64,000 nucleotides of DNA from Cycas panzhihuaensis (GCA_023213395.1 CM041465.1:130455741-130519740), one strand, 5' to 3'. Counted from the stretch's first letter, positions 1 to 12,091 are shown. The notes: generated from the letters alone by a model not told the origin. Made by a program: numbers and translations.

Positions 1-407
1 TAGGTTGATTGAAACCTAGAAATAGATACATGTTTCCTATATAATGTGATTTTGGAAATGGTAGTTCTAAAATTTCTCAAAAATTAGGAAACAAAAAAGT
101 AGGGATTAAAAGGTATTATGAAACATATAATTTCAAGACAATTACCCACCCATCAAATTCTTGTTAACTTAATAGAACCCATACCTTGATACTAGGTAAT
201 TCATACTTTAATAACATAAACAAGAATGACAAAAGCAATGAAACTTGAGCTAATCATCAAAATCTACACCTTCATCATCACCATCATCAATATTGCCTAT
301 ATTATTCTCATTTGAAAAATAGGATTCGTCCTAGCTATAGGAATATGATGGTCATTGTCAAACTAGAAGGCTCTTTGAGACAAGAAGCAAGTGCACATAT
401 CAGGGAC

Positions 408-757
408 GTCAAATTCAAACTAGCAAAAGTTGATGTGGACATGCCCAAATTGCTCTATTTTGCCTTCATATATCAAAACTATTAGGCCCTCTATGGTACT
501 CTTTGTAATAGAGAAGGTGAAGATTTTGAGTGTATACTTTATATTTCACCTTCTTCGAAGCCATCTTGTTTTCTTTTATTGAGTGAATGAGGATGTGAGA
601 TGTCAAATTCAAATTAGTAGAGGCTAGCAAGGACATGTTCAATTTGCTCTCTTCGGTATTCATATAGCAATACCATTAAGATCTTGCATAGCATGCTTTG
701 CAATAGAGAAGGGGAATGCTCAAATGAATGTACACAATATATTTTGCCCTTTCAAAG
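408..757 (+). repeat. Diverged direct duplication of about 155 bp
   Basis: The block from 408 to about 562 recurs from 602 to 757. Both copies begin GTCAAATTCAAA and share a GGACATG step, a run near TTGCTCT, and TTTG(T/C)AATAGAGAAGG. The copies are clearly diverged (my estimate by eye is about 80% identity), so the duplication is old. No product is implied. Confidence 0.6.
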
Positions 758-929
758 TGAAGGTGTATTTGATTTGATTCCTCTCTAGGAAAGGAAAACC
801 TTGGCAAATTTACTATTGCACCTTCCTAGTGCTAGTTACCGACTGCTTTCCATAGACACTGACCATTTCTATGGCTCCAAATGGCCTCTATAGCTTCTCT
901 ATCCAATCCTACCCCTAGGTTTCCAATAC

Positions 930-1083
930 ACATAAGGATATCCTACAATTCTGCAGTTAGAGGGGTTCTTGCATTTAGCAATCAAAGGGGTTCCTACAAC
1001 TCTTCAATAAGAGGGGTTCCCTTATTTCAACAATTAGAGAGGTTCTTGCAACTCAATAGCTAGAGGGTTCTTGTTGTTGCAAC
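930..1083 (+). repeat. Degenerate 26-bp minisatellite, about 6 units
   Basis: Successive units share a core TAGAGGGGTTC or AAGAGGGGTTCC followed by a variable CT/AA-rich tail. Starts fall at roughly 933, 956, 982, 1008, 1034 and 1060. The period of 26 is not a multiple of three, so the 60-codon frame crossing it is unlikely to be a real repeat protein. Confidence 0.6.
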
Positions 1084-1905
1084 CTTTCTAATGATGGACA
1101 AAGAGACTTTAGAACCCTACAAATGTCACCATGAAATGCTCTCAAAGCGTATAATCACCCTAGAAATAGCAATAGGAGAAAATCCCTCCATTCAACCTAA
1201 AATGACAACCCTTAAATAAGAGTTTTTAACCTTGAAAATGGTATTACAACACATCAAAGTAGAGAACACTCGTCTTCAACAAGCCCTCAATTTCTTAAAA
1301 GTAGAGATTGAGAATCTTAAGATGATTTAAAGGGAAGAGACAACAAATAAAACAATGGAGCACCTTAGAATCCTACATGATACAATCTAGTAGGAACTAT
1401 TGACCAAGCACACAGCATTAGAATAAAAAGTAAACATGCACCAATCTTGTGTCTAGTTGTTAAAGGAAAGAAACCCCCACCCATCATTGAAACTGCAATA
1501 CAAACAACTTTTGATGAGGTAATGCCTTAACCTTAGAGTTTGAGGCTTGTCAAAGGTTGAAGATCCTACATCAAGTAGAAAATTTTATTTCCAATGCCTT
1601 AAAGTTGAGTATTCACCCCAAATCAACAAGATATTTTTGGGATTCCATGCTTTTGATTAAATTTAAAAGTTCAATGGACAAATTGCAAATCCTATAGCTT
1701 TGTAAGCTTCTTTATTCTCTTCCCGAGAAAATTTGTCTTGATGAAGACTGTAGTTAGATGCAATAGAAAGAGTTAAACAAAGTAAGAGAGCAAATCATAA
1801 TATTTCATAAAGTACGTAAATGGGCTATAGTATGAGATGACCAAGCATGGATAAGAGATTTCCCTTTTGATGTTTTGAAAGGAGAGTGGTCTAAATCAAC
1901 TTGAC
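1084..1905 (+). pseudogene. Broken charged/coiled-coil-like coding remnant
   Basis: Conceptual translation from about 1092 gives a Leu/Lys/Glu-rich protein with heptad-like spacing, interrupted by many stops (for example at 1219 and 1329). I do not recognise a family. Its place just upstream of the LINE endonuclease would suit a decayed LINE ORF1 or linker, but that is inference from position only. Confidence 0.25.
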
Positions 1906-2019
1906 ACCAGTAAGACTCAAGAGAACTTCATTCACGTCTCCTATTATAACTACAATGGCATAATATGGTCCCCCCTAAAAATAGTCAAGACATGGTGAAT
2001 AGAGTTGATATTGCATTCT

Positions 2020-2672
2020 TTATAGAAATGCACAAGAGCTTAGAAAGACCTATCCCTACTTTTCTTGGTTTTACATTTTTGTCGATTCATTGTGGAACTT
2101 AGGGAAGTGATGGAATACAATGAATAGTCTAGATACTTATGGGTGAAGCTCCTTAGAGGTGATAATTTCTATAGAATTTACCTAATTGCTTGTTATTTTC
2201 CTCCAACAAACTCCAATTATATAATTACCCATGATGGACATCCTTTTATAAATCTAGACTCAAACATCACCACTTTATCAAATATTGGGGAGGTCTTTTT
2301 ACTCAGAGATTGTAATGCTCATACAAATAATTCTCAGACACCATTCCATGGCATTAGAGAGGATCATCTCTACATTTTTGAATTGGACCCCTTTGATTTG
2401 AGACTAGGTTAGGTTTCTTCAAATAGAACTCTTATATCTCCTTTTGAGTGTTGGCTCCTTGATCTTGGTGAGGCTAATAACCTCTTGATACTAAATGAAT
2501 TTTCTTGTTTACTTCGATTTGAGAAATTTACCTCCTTCAATCATAAAGGTCGTGCTAGTGTGGTGGTCTATGCTTTAGTTTCCCAAACCCTTCTTTCAGA
2601 TATTCAACATTTTCATATGTCTCAACTCCTTCTATAAGTCAACCGCACAACTGTCTTTTTTCATCTCACTAT
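2020..2672 (+). pseudogene. LINE endonuclease domain (LN, part 1)
   Basis: One frame from about 2143 to 2672, with only two or three stops, reads like the apurinic-endonuclease (EEP) domain of plant non-LTR retrotransposons. It shows CYFPPTNSNY, then a GDFNAHT-type motif seen as RDCNAHTNN, then LLDLGEANNLLILN and a GRASVVVYALVS segment that matches the usual family end (S-V-x-D-Y-x-L-V-S). The catalytic Gly-Asp of GDFNAHT has become Arg-Asp and the final VDY Asp is Val, so it is dead. N1 interrupts the protein at 2673, and it resumes at 16127. Confidence 0.75.
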
Positions 2673-3177
2673 TGTTGGAATATTGATTTCATAGTTATCG
2701 ATGTAATGTTTAATTAGAGGTCAGGATGAGTAGTCACTGGTCGATATGAAAGGTTCTCACACACATGATCTTATTGGTTGATGTAATGGTGAAATATAAT
2801 TGGATGATAATAAGATGATACATCTATATACGGGCAATGCATATTGTAAAGGAAATTAGATCACCTAGTCCTCCTTGTGAGGCTAGATGGCTCACCATGA
2901 AGATTATGGATTATCATTCTTTAATATGAGATCTCCTATACATTTTGGAAGTGGTTTTTCCCATTCATGGGTTTTCCATGTTAAATATGGTGTCACATGT
3001 GATGTTTGCATGATTGACTCTTTGCCCTTATCTTTATTCATTTATTATGTTCATTATATTGTTGATTGACCATGTGATTACATTTCCTATTGCTTCATTA
3101 CATAGGTTGTTATCCTATGCAATAAACTTTAACATGGTATTCCACCTTTTGCATAAGTCACGTCATAAATTTTAACA
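2673..3177 (+). repeat. N1 5' LTR
   Basis: 505-bp repeat bounded by TGTTGG and TTTAACA and directly followed by TGATATCAGAGTTGAGG, a diverged initiator-Met tRNA primer-binding site. The 60-codon frame at 2887-3069 lies wholly inside it and is not a gene. Confidence 0.85.
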
Positions 3178-4256
3178 TGATATCAGAGTTGAGGTGCAGA
3201 GCAGAGAAGAAATCTTGAGAAGACATTATCCAAAAGTGGAGCAATAGAAATAGGTTGACAGAGCAGGATGTTGAAGGCCATATACACATGGTGACGATCT
3301 TTGCCATACGAGGATGATCCATGTATGCATTGATTAAGCTAGTATCATGCCAGTATGAAGAGTTAATTTGATTATGCCAATGATGTGAGCACAATATTGT
3401 GGCATGGCGAAGTTGATGGTAAGACCAATATACAATATGAAGAGTGACATCAAACTAATAGTTAATATTGTTCATTTGATGGTTTATTTGTGGATATTTA
3501 TTATGCATGTGGAGATTCTATATATAGCATGCAAATGTTTAATGGTATGTCCATAAGATGATTGCCCAAGTAGGACTAATCACCTTGTAAGAGCAAGTTG
3601 TAAGTCAGTACCCCATCAATATAAATGCAAAATAGACAGCAAGCCTATACCAGTGTTGATATATATGGCAAATTTAAAGGTGAAATTGAAGTCATTTTGA
3701 GCGAAAAACTAAAGCTTGTTGGTAGGGCAACTATTTGAAATATGAAGGGCATTTTGGCATCCACATGGGCCAAGAAATCAAGGTTTGATTATGTTATTTT
3801 CATAATGAATTTATTCATAGAAACAATAAAATGAGGATTTGAAAGGTCCATTGAAGACTACCATTGAAAATTGTCAATGAGTATGATTAGGGTTTGAAAT
3901 TTCCCATGAATATATGCTCCTCCTGATTCATTTGATTACTATTGAGACTCATTCCCAATTAGATCTTGAGTGAAGAAAATTCAAACATGTGTCATTGGTA
4001 GTTGTTTCCTACCTAACAGAGCTGACAAAATTTAAGTAATTGGCAACCAAACACAAGGTACACTAGTGCTTGATTCCCAAGACTATAGAGGCAACCTCAT
4101 TTGTGGAGAGACAATTTGTGGCAACCCATGACAAAGAATGTAGACTTGTTGGTGTTCATTAGTGGAGAAATCAAAGAATTGAAGTCACTCATGCATGTAA
4201 GAGATCATATGCCCATGAAATTTGAGATGCCATCGTGTAAGCTCGCCACAGATGGA
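3178..4256 (+). other. N1 internal region, left part (non-coding)
   Basis: Starts with the primer-binding site. I find no gag, protease, integrase or RT motif in any frame. It ends at the left target copy (ATGGA, 4252-4256) of N2. Confidence 0.6.
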
Positions 4257-4608
4257 TGTTAGACTTTAGAGGGTCAATATTATAATATTATTGTAATGCA
4301 CATTTGTGCAAGTAGGTGGTCTATAGGTTATTGGTCAATTAATAGGTGTTATGTCATTAGTTGTGTTAGAGGTTAATAGTCCCACATGTACCACACCTCA
4401 TTGTACATATTCTCACTTATGATGTATAAATAAGTGAGTGAGGTAGTGCAGAGTACATTGAGTCCAGATGGAGACTATTGTGGAGTTATTGTTGTGGTGT
4501 CATTATGATGTAGACATTATGATTATGAGTTAATGCTATCTTCATTATGTTCATGATACTTGTTTCATTGTTCTTGATATTGGATGATCTCTATTGAATA
4601 TTTTAACA
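4257..4608 (+). repeat. N2 5' LTR
   Basis: Bounded by TGTTAGAC and TTTTAACA. A TATAAATA box at about 4425-4432 is a plausible promoter. The next base starts TGGTATCAGAGCAGG, the Met-tRNA primer-binding site. Confidence 0.9.
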
Positions 4609-5239
4609 TGGTATCAGAGCAGGTTGGTTGTCAAGCTCAACGTTTTGCAGGTTCACCAATTTATTGACGTGTGAGAAGGTAGCTCCGTAGAGCCATTTGC
4701 CAAATTGAAGATCTAATTTTGGAGGGTGAAACCCTAAGGCTATCATTGTTACAAGTTGTGTTAAGTCAGTGACCGTGATTGAAGATTTATTAACCGATAA
4801 TACATTCACTTTTTGTGTTAGGATTTACCCTGTAAACAAATTTGTTGGTGTGAATTTGTGAAGCCAAAAAATTGATGACATATGAATGATTTTAAATTTG
4901 TTAGCCATTGAAGTCTATTTGTACGGTGAAGTGAAGGTTTTGTACTTGTTAGGGTTTGTATTGAAAAATATTGAGGATTTGATTGGTAAAATTGAATGCT
5001 ATTATAAAGGTTATATAAAATTGTCTCTCTAAAAATTCTGCCATAAATAAACCCTACATACATAGAGTTTATGCTAAAACCCTGGCTATAGTTGAAAGAA
5101 GATATTGGATAACTACCTTGCTAAAATCATGAACCAACCATAAGAATACTACTCGTTTGAAGGAATGTTCGTTCTGTGTCAAGCTCATGGCCACTTAACA
5201 TGAAGATGCCCACTCAGCTGTTAGATCTAAGAGTGGAGC
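4609..5239 (+). other. N2 leader, left part
   Basis: Untranslated leader after the primer-binding site, interrupted at 5240 by C1 and resuming at 10463. No coding signature on the + strand; the minus-strand frames at 4603-5063 show no known domain. Confidence 0.6.
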
Positions 5240-5464
5240 TGTTAGGATATAATGTTTTATCAAAAGGTAATAGGAGGGTAATGTGCACACCCTTATTAAA
5301 GTAACTGACACCAAATATTGTGACACATGTCACCACAAGAAAAGTTAGTTACAAATCATGTTGTAACGGTCATAGTCACAATGTATATTTATAGAGGCCT
5401 AGTCTCCTAATGAAACACAAGTTCTTCTAGTTATTGTGAAGTACATTCATGTCTGCTTCTAACA
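5240..5464 (+). repeat. C1 5' LTR
   Basis: TGTTAGG to CTAACA. A TATA-like run TATATTTATA lies at about 5385-5394. The same TGTTRRNATATAATGTTTTATC start recurs in C8 and C9, showing a related subgroup of families. Confidence 0.9.
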
Positions 5465-6142
5465 TGGTATCAGAGCAGGTTTGACTACTCGTCTGAAGAG
5501 GAGAAGAGTCATCTAGCTAAAGTTTTTTTTGCAATCTCAGAGGATTCAAGAGGAAAGTTAAGTGAAATCACCTAGAGAGTTTAAATCTCTGCAAAAGTCA
5601 CTATACGGACCTGTGTATGGATCTGTACGGATAGTGTACGGACCAATTTTTTGATGTTCTCAGAATTTCACGAAATTTGATAAGGAGGTAGATCTCGATA
5701 AGAGCGACCTTTTTTTCTTCTAGCCCAACTTCATCTGACGTCATCTTGAGGTACTTTCAGCCTATTTTCTTTCTGGACAGATTTGAGGAGAAATCTACAA
5801 AAAAAACTTTGATTTTTCTAAATTTTAGTGCTGCAAATCGGCCATAAAATCTCTATATCACTATTTAGAAGGATTTTGGAGCAATTTCGAGCAGATTCAG
5901 ATGAGTTTTCTTGAGTTTCGAAGCTTTTTCTTCAAAAACCCTAGTCGCACATTTTAGCTTTCAGGTCGATTTTCTTCAAAACGAGTGACTGTATTAAAGA
6001 TCTGAGCTCAAATCTGGAACCAACTACTAAAATTTATCCTTTTGAGGTACACTTCATTTTGACTGTACAGCTAGGGTTCTGTACGGAATTCCGTACAATT
6101 GTACAAACAGACAGCCATGAAACTCCTTCAGTGCTGTCATTA
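5465..6142 (+). other. C1 5' leader with GTACGG motifs
   Basis: Untranslated leader from the primer-binding site to the gag ATG. GTACGG or close variants recur at 5602-5645 with 10 to 12 bp spacing, and again near 6062-6110 as CCGTAC/GTACGG inverted pairs. C4, C6, C8 and C9 leaders have the same motif. Confidence 0.7.
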
Positions 6143-7012
6143 ATGGCATCTTCCATCCTAGGACTCCTTGATCAGGATAAACTCACTAAGACAAACTACT
6201 ATGTTTGGAAAATAAAGGTAGAAACTCTTCTCAAGGCTAGAAATGCCTAGAAAATTGTAGATAGAACTAAAACAAAACCTGCTGATACAAGTACTAAGCT
6301 AGCTGACTGGCTAGAAAGAGACAATTTAAGAGTAATCATCCTAAAGCTCTTAGTTTCAAATCCTTTTCTAGTGTATGTGGAAAGGTTGAATTCCACTTCA
6401 GCAATCTGAAAATATTTTCAAAATCTCTTTGGGCAAAAGAATAAATCCAGAATAATAACTTTGAAGGAGGAGTTATACAGATTGCACAGGAAAGAAAGTG
6501 ATACAATAATAGAATTTGTGCACAAAGTTATTTCACTCAGAAATAACCTTTTGAGTGCAGGAGATGATATCACAGATAAGGCATTGGTTGAAATGGTGGC
6601 CAGTAAGTTGCCAAAGTACTTTGATGTTACTATTAATTCCATAACAAATAATAATCAAATTGATTCCATGACTCTTGATGATTTAACTAGCTTACTTCTA
6701 AGGTAGGAACAAAGAAACAAATGATATGAAGAGTCATCAGAACTAGAGGAAGCTTTTCCTCTAGACTCACTCTTGGACCTCAAGGATGTAATCAGGTACG
6801 AGGAAGGGGATGTGCTTCAAACATAAGAAGTCCTACTCGTGGCCGTTGGCAAGATTCCAGAGGACGTGGACATAGTCAAGACACCAGAATTTGCTTCAAT
6901 TGCAATAAGTCTAGACACTTTGCCAATTCATGTAGAGCCTTTGATGTGTGTTACCATTGTGGTCAACCAGGGCATTACCCATATCAATGCCCACAAAGAA
7001 GAGTAGATGTCT
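6143..7012 (+). pseudogene. C1 gag (broken)
   Basis: Nucleocapsid protein of a copia element. The ATG at 6143 starts MASSILGLL and leads to NYYVWKIKVETLL, the usual copia gag opening; an in-frame ATG at 6059 lies in the leader. Stops occur after KARNA (6248) and at the expected W of 'IWK' (near 6407). The frame resumes at 6461-6706. A frameshift near 6760 precedes two CCHC zinc knuckles (6892-6990), CFNCNKSRHFANSC and CYHCGQPGHYPYQC, both with all ligands. Confidence 0.85.
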
Positions 7013-7062
7013 AAAGAGGGAAGCGACTTGTTGGCAATTACAACAAAGGAAAAATTGAAGAA

Positions 7063-7407
7063 GTGGAAGAAGAAAAAATAGCCTTTGTAGCAGCATTGTC
7101 AGCAGGACTCAAAGAAGAAGATACATGGTACATAGACTCAGGAGCATCAATGCACATGACCAACCGTGAAGATTGGTTTGAAATATTGGAGCTCTACAGC
7201 TCAAACAAATCAGTTGATTTGGGAGACAAATACCCACTTAACATAAAAGGGGTAGGCACCATTGCAATTAATTTGCATGGGGGTGTAAAGAAAATTGGAA
7301 ATGTATTGCCAGTTCCAGGCTTGAAAATAAATCTTCTGTCAGTATCGCAACTTAGTAAGAAGAAACTTAGGATAGCGTTTGATGAAGGTGGTTTTTCCAC
7401 ATTTTAG
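7063..7407 (+). pseudogene. C1 aspartic protease
   Basis: Retropepsin-type domain with active-site motif DSGAS (7134-7148) in the context WYIDSGASMHMT. It is followed by LGDKYPLNIKGVGT and LLSVSQLSKK, as in other copia proteases. The frame ends early at 7405 by a frameshift (FDEGGFSTF, where relatives read FDEDGYCCI). In the intact element it would cut the gag-pol polyprotein. Confidence 0.85.
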
Positions 7408-7493
7408 ATATTAAAAACAATGGGAATCCAATTGCCAAGGGAATAAGATGTGAGGATCTATATAAACTAATATCAGATCTTGTATTCCCTAAC

Positions 7494-8290
7494 ATGAACA
7501 TGAAAGTTTGTAATGTTGCAAATTCTGATAATAAAATGTGGCATTTGAAGTATGGACATCTTCCCATGAACACTCTAAAATTGATGGAAAAATCAAAAAT
7601 GGTAAATGGATTGCCTCATTTCACCTCTGATGAATTCTTCTATAATGGTTGTCAATTTGGTAAGCAGCATCGACTTCCCTTTAAAGAAAGTGAATGGCGA
7701 GCTCAATCCAGGCTGGAGTTAATTCATACTGATCTTTGTGGTCCACTCCCACCACTGTCAATCAATGGATGTAGATATTTTCTCACCTTTATTGATGAAT
7801 TCACTCGTAAGGTATGGGTTTACTTTCTTCATAACAAATCAAAAGTGTTTGAAGCCTTTAAGGAATTCAAGCAGAAGCAGAATTGGAATTAGAATCAAAG
7901 ATAAAATGCATTAGTTTAGATGGTGGTGGTGAATATATCTCGAAGGAATTTTTGAACTTCTGCAAGCTGAATGGGATACGCATACAATTCACTACCCCCT
8001 TCACTCCCCAATCCAACAGAGTTGCAAAAAGAAAAAACAGAACTCTAATGGAGATGGCACGCAACATGATCTATGGAAAACAACTTCCAAAATCATATTG
8101 GGTAGAAGCCATTAGCACCGCCTGCTACCTAATAAATCGAAGTCCAACAAGAGCTTTGGAGAACATCACTCTTGAAGAAGCATGGTCAGGTAAAAAACCT
8201 AATGTTAGTTTTCTCAAAGTTTTTGGTAGTCAAGCCTTTGTTCATATACCTGATAAAAGAAGATCAAAACTTGATGCAAAAAGTATATAA
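7494..8290 (+). pseudogene. C1 integrase (broken)
   Basis: HHCC zinc domain (HLKYGH, then YNGC where relatives have CKGC, so one zinc Cys is lost). The DDE core has TDLCGP (first Asp), LDGGGEY (second Asp) and SNRVAKRKNRT, where the catalytic Glu of VAERKNRT is Lys. A frameshift near 7885 separates frames 7494-7892 and 7883-8290. It cannot be catalytically active as written. Confidence 0.88.
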
Positions 8291-8296
8291 TGTATT

Positions 8297-10230
8297 ATGA
8301 TTGGGTATAGTAAAAATTCAAAGGCTTACAAATGCATAGATCCAAAAACAAATAAGATCTATGTAAGTAGAGATGTAGTCTTTAGTGAAGTAGATACTCA
8401 AGAAGCTCAGTCGCAGATACAAATAATTGAAGATGAAATAAAGAAATCAGAACCTGAGACCATACTAGAAGAAACATCAAAAATTACCACAGAAGAAGTT
8501 TCATCAACAGAATCAACTTCTCATGCAGAAACATCAGAAGGAGAAAGCTCATCTACAGACCAGGCAGAAGAAGAGTCAGAGATCAAAACAAGAGAAAAGA
8601 AACTACCAAAATGGCTCATTAGAACGATGGAAGAAGGAAAAGGAGATGTGTTTGAACACAAAACTAGAAGTCAAAAGCCAAAAGCACTATTGAGTAGAAC
8701 TGAACCACAATCATTCCAAGAGGCCAGACATCAATCAAAATGGAGATCAGTTATGGATTCTGAAATGGATTCGATAATCAAGAATCAAATATGCGAATTG
8801 GTAGATCTGCTTCCAAACAAACCCATAGTTAATTATAGATGGATCTACAAATTCAAAGAAGGGGCAAACAATAAAGTAGAAAAATATAAAGCTCGTCTTG
8901 TAGTAAAAGGATATACTCAAACAACAGGTGTTGATTTTGAAGAAACCTTCTCTCCTGTGGCCAAAATGGATACGGTAAGGACAGTCATTGCCTTAGTAGC
9001 TTTAAATAATTGAAAAATTTTCCAGCTTGATGTAAAAAGTGCTTTTCTGAATGGAGAACTTGAAGAGGAAGTTTACATGACACAACCCAAAGGATACATC
9101 AAAGAAGGTCAAGAATATCTAGTATACAAATTAAAAAAAGGCTTTGTACGGGCTAAAACAAGCTCCTCGAGCCTGGTATGCAAAGCTAGATCAACACCTG
9201 TGTCAAAATGGGTTCCAAAGATGCAACTCTGACTCAAGTTTATACACAAGGAAAAGAAATGGGCTAATCACAATTATTGTTGTCTATGTAGATGATATGA
9301 TTCTTACAGGAAATGATGAAGAATCAATCATGAACATAAAAGGGGAACTTGAGAAATATTTGAAATGATAGATCTAGGTCTTTTAAACTATTATTTGGGA
9401 TTAGAAGTAAATCAACAACAGAGTTGTATTTCCTTATCTCAAAGGAAATACATAAAGGATCTATTAATAAAATTCCAGATGGCAGATTGCAATCCTTGTG
9501 TAACACCAATGGAAGTCAACAGTAACTTAGTAGCAGACAAGGAAGAACAAGCAGCAAATGCTACATTGTACAGACAACTTGCCAGAAGTCTAATATATCT
9601 CACAGCTACTAGGCCAAATATATCATATTCATTAGGATTAATTTCCAGATATATGCAGGAACCCAAGACAAGACATTGGAAAGCAGCCAGAATAATAATG
9701 AGATACTTGCAAGGCACAAAAGATCTGAATCTGATTTTCACCAAAGGTTCAATAACATTGACAAGTTATTATGATTCAGACTGGGTAGGAGATAAAGAAC
9801 AAAGGAAATCTACAAGCAGATATTATTTCTTCTTGGGATCTGTTGTAATCTCCTGGTGTAGCAAGAAACAATCGACAGTTGCACTTTCATCAACTGAAGC
9901 TAATACAAGGCTGTTGTAGTAGCAACCTGTGAAGCAGTTTGGCTACGACAACTTCTAGCTGAAATTGAATAACAACAAAGTCAAGCAACAATTCTGTATT
10001 ATGACAATTAGAGTGCCATCAAGCTAACCAAGAACCTAGTTCTACACACTAGAACAAAGCATATAGACGTACAGCATCACTTCATAAGAGAAAAAGTTCA
10101 CAATAAAGAAATTGAGCTAGAATATTGTCCCACTGCAGAACAAATAGCAGATCTAATGACAAAACCTCTTGGGAAGGATAGATTTCAATTTTTAAGAGAT
10201 AAAATAGTACTGAAAGAGATAAAACATTAA
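8297..10230 (+). pseudogene. C1 reverse transcriptase and RNase H (broken)
   Basis: After an acidic linker (8380-8640), the RT begins near 8690 (WRSVMDSEMDSI, then YKARLVVKGYTQ and FSPVAKM). A stop at 9011 and a frameshift near 9140 interrupt it. YVDDM is intact at 9285-9299. RNase H follows, with YYDSDWVGD near 9770, but its frame is broken at 9917 and near 9970. The tail HFIREKV...LEYCP leads to EIKH and stop at 10230, 8 bp before the 3' LTR. Confidence 0.88.
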
Positions 10231-10237
10231 GAGAGGG

Positions 10238-10462
10238 TGTTAGGATATAGTGTTTTATCCTAAGGTAATAAGAGGGTAATGTGCACACCCTCATTAAAGT
10301 AACTGACACCAGATATTGTGACACATGTCACCACAAGAAAAGTTAGTTATAAATCATGTTGTAACGGTCATAGTCACAATGTATATTTATAGAGACCTAG
10401 TCTCCTAGTGAAACACAAGTTCTTCTGGTTATTGTGAAGTACATTCTTGTCTACTTCTAATA
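10238..10462 (+). repeat. C1 3' LTR
   Basis: 225 bp, same length as the 5' copy, preceded by GAGAGGG. It ends CTAATA where the 5' copy ends CTAACA, so the terminal CA has mutated to TA. Confidence 0.9.
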
Positions 10463-10695
10463 GAAGGAGAAGATTGTAGCGCCCACTGTCTATAGGTTTT
10501 AGAGCTTGCATAATCTGTAGAGAGGAAATATTGGCCGCCCATACTAGAAGAAAGTGTATAGCCATAGAAAAGGGGAGAACCTTGAATAGAAGGAAAGGCT
10601 GCCATTGGACAGTCGTGCAAATGAAGTGCCTGCAACCTAGATAAGAAAAACCTTAATGATGAAACATAGTCATTTCAGGGTTTTCTCGCATATAT

Positions 10696-11122
10696 CTGAA
10701 CAGTCGTGAACTTGCCTCTGAGCATTGCTCTACAATAAAATGTCCACACAAGGTTGTTGCAGTTGTGGATTCCTTCATGAAAACATTGGAAATTGGTAAA
10801 GACAAAATAACAACCTGGAAATACCCTCCAAGATTTGTTATGAATCCAAAATGGTTAGTGGCTACTAGTGATGAAAGTGGAGAAGTAAAAGCAGAAGAGT
10901 GACCATGAACATAAGATATTGGAGGCTATTTATCCACAACCATTAGATATTCTGCCTAGCCTAGCAGAGCTGACAGAACCTCAGAAAGAATATGATGGTC
11001 ACAAGAACCCTATAATTAGGCCCACTCCAATTGAAGATGTTGAAACTAGAGAAAATTCCAAGGATCATTTTAGTGCAATACAACTGCCTTTGATCGGTAT
11101 TGTAGCAAGAAGTCTTTTGTGA
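10696..11122 (+). pseudogene. Gene-like coding fragment inside N2 leader, family unknown
   Basis: A frame from 10696 to 10902 (69 codons) reads through VVAVVDSFMKTLEIGKDKIT and YPPRFVMNPKWLVATSDESG. A shifted frame from about 10905 to 11122 continues with ILEAIYPQPLDILPSLAELT and NPIIRPTPIEDVE. The composition looks like a real protein and unlike the AT-rich leader around it. I do not recognise it and see no retroelement motif. It could be a captured host exon or an unknown N2 gene with one frameshift. Confidence 0.4.
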
Positions 11123-12091
11123 AAAGCATAGTGTCTAGGCCTGTATGAGTAGCATATCTTGTGGCAAGGCCTTGCCAAGAAAAAGAAAATCCAAAACAAA
11201 TGCAAGGGTTTATACCCTAATTTGAAAATCTGTTACATGAAAATCTGTCATCTATTTTGCCCCAAAGCTTGCACTGTCATTTGTCCTGCAAGTCTACATA
11301 TATGTGTCCTTGCATGAAGGAGCAAGAGTTGTCTGCTCAGAAGGAGGGCACATTTAAGTTGCCACACATAAGAAGACTACTATAGTCATAGAGAGACTCT
11401 AGTCGATTGACAAAAAACCCGAGTAAGCTCCGTGGAAGAGAGGCTTGCTCTAGATTTGAATTCAAAGCAAGCGAAGTAATCGATATCTTCCATCGATCAA
11501 TCATCGCTAGTCTAAAAGTGTTTGCAAATTAAATTGTTGCTAGTTGAAAATTTTCACAGGTTTGATTTTGATTAAGGGCAATATTTTTTTTCAAAGTTAT
11601 GAGATAAATTTAACAAGATTGAAAGCTATTTTGAAATCCGCAAATGCCAAATGGGAATAAGGTGGATTTAATATTTTTTGCAAGGTCAAATTTATAATAA
11701 ATCAAATTGGAATATGTTTTGAAATCTGCTAGCCTCCTAGCGGTTAAGCCCCTAGTTCTGTGTAGTTTCAATATGACCTGTTGCTATTCTGATAAAGGGG
11801 CTAAAGTCTTAATGACTTTAATTGATTTTTCATAAGGAGGTTATGTTATAATTTTCGCAATATCTCTTCAATCAGGCATCCATTTTGTAAACCGTTTGAA
11901 CCTTTAGAACTATATTCCAAAGATGGTCATTTTGGCATATAGTTTGAAGGTATTTGCTACTGATTTGATAGAGTTATTTCAGTTTGAAGTGGATGCATGA
12001 ATTATATATGATATACTTTTAATCAACTCATTCTTACATCATGGAGTTGGATGACATCATTGTTTTTGTATCTGAAAGGAATGAGTATTGA
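11123..12091 (+). other. N2 leader, right part
   Basis: AT-rich sequence with no long frame and no recognised motif. It lies between the gene-like fragment and the N2 gag frame. Confidence 0.5.

Larger units (their letters stand above)
1..2019. other. Unassigned AT-rich flank, no gene recognised
   Basis: I see no long reading frame with a recognisable domain here. The stretch holds a diverged direct duplication (408-757), a short 26-bp tandem repeat (930-1083) and a broken charged coding remnant (about 1084-1905). The last may belong to the LINE that begins clearly near 2020. Open frames of 60-65 codons in this stretch look like chance. Confidence 0.4.
5240..10462 (+). mobile_element. C1: Ty1/copia element inside N2
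   Basis: LTRs of 225 bp at 5240-5464 and 10238-10462, primer-binding site TGGTATCAGAGCAGG at 5465, and purine tract GAGAGGG at 10231. The full gag-PR-IN-RT-RNaseH order lies between them. The LTRs differ at about 13 positions. Flanking pentamers (GGAGC and GAAGG) match only 3 of 5, so the target duplication is not demonstrated. The coding region has many stops and shifts, so the element is defective. Confidence 0.92.

Noticed and set aside
930-1083. CRISPR array
   Set aside because: Units are contiguous and degenerate, without unique spacers, and the context is plant nuclear DNA.
2887-3069. 60-codon ORF as a small gene
   Set aside because: It lies entirely inside the N1 5' LTR and the equivalent region of the 3' LTR is not open in the same way.
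5465-5480. tRNA gene at sequences resembling Met-tRNA
   Set aside because: These are 12-15 bp primer-binding sites just inside LTRs, with no tRNA fold around them.
5235-10467. Target duplication for C1 (GGAGC/GAAGG)
   Set aside because: Only 3 of 5 bases agree; not claimed.
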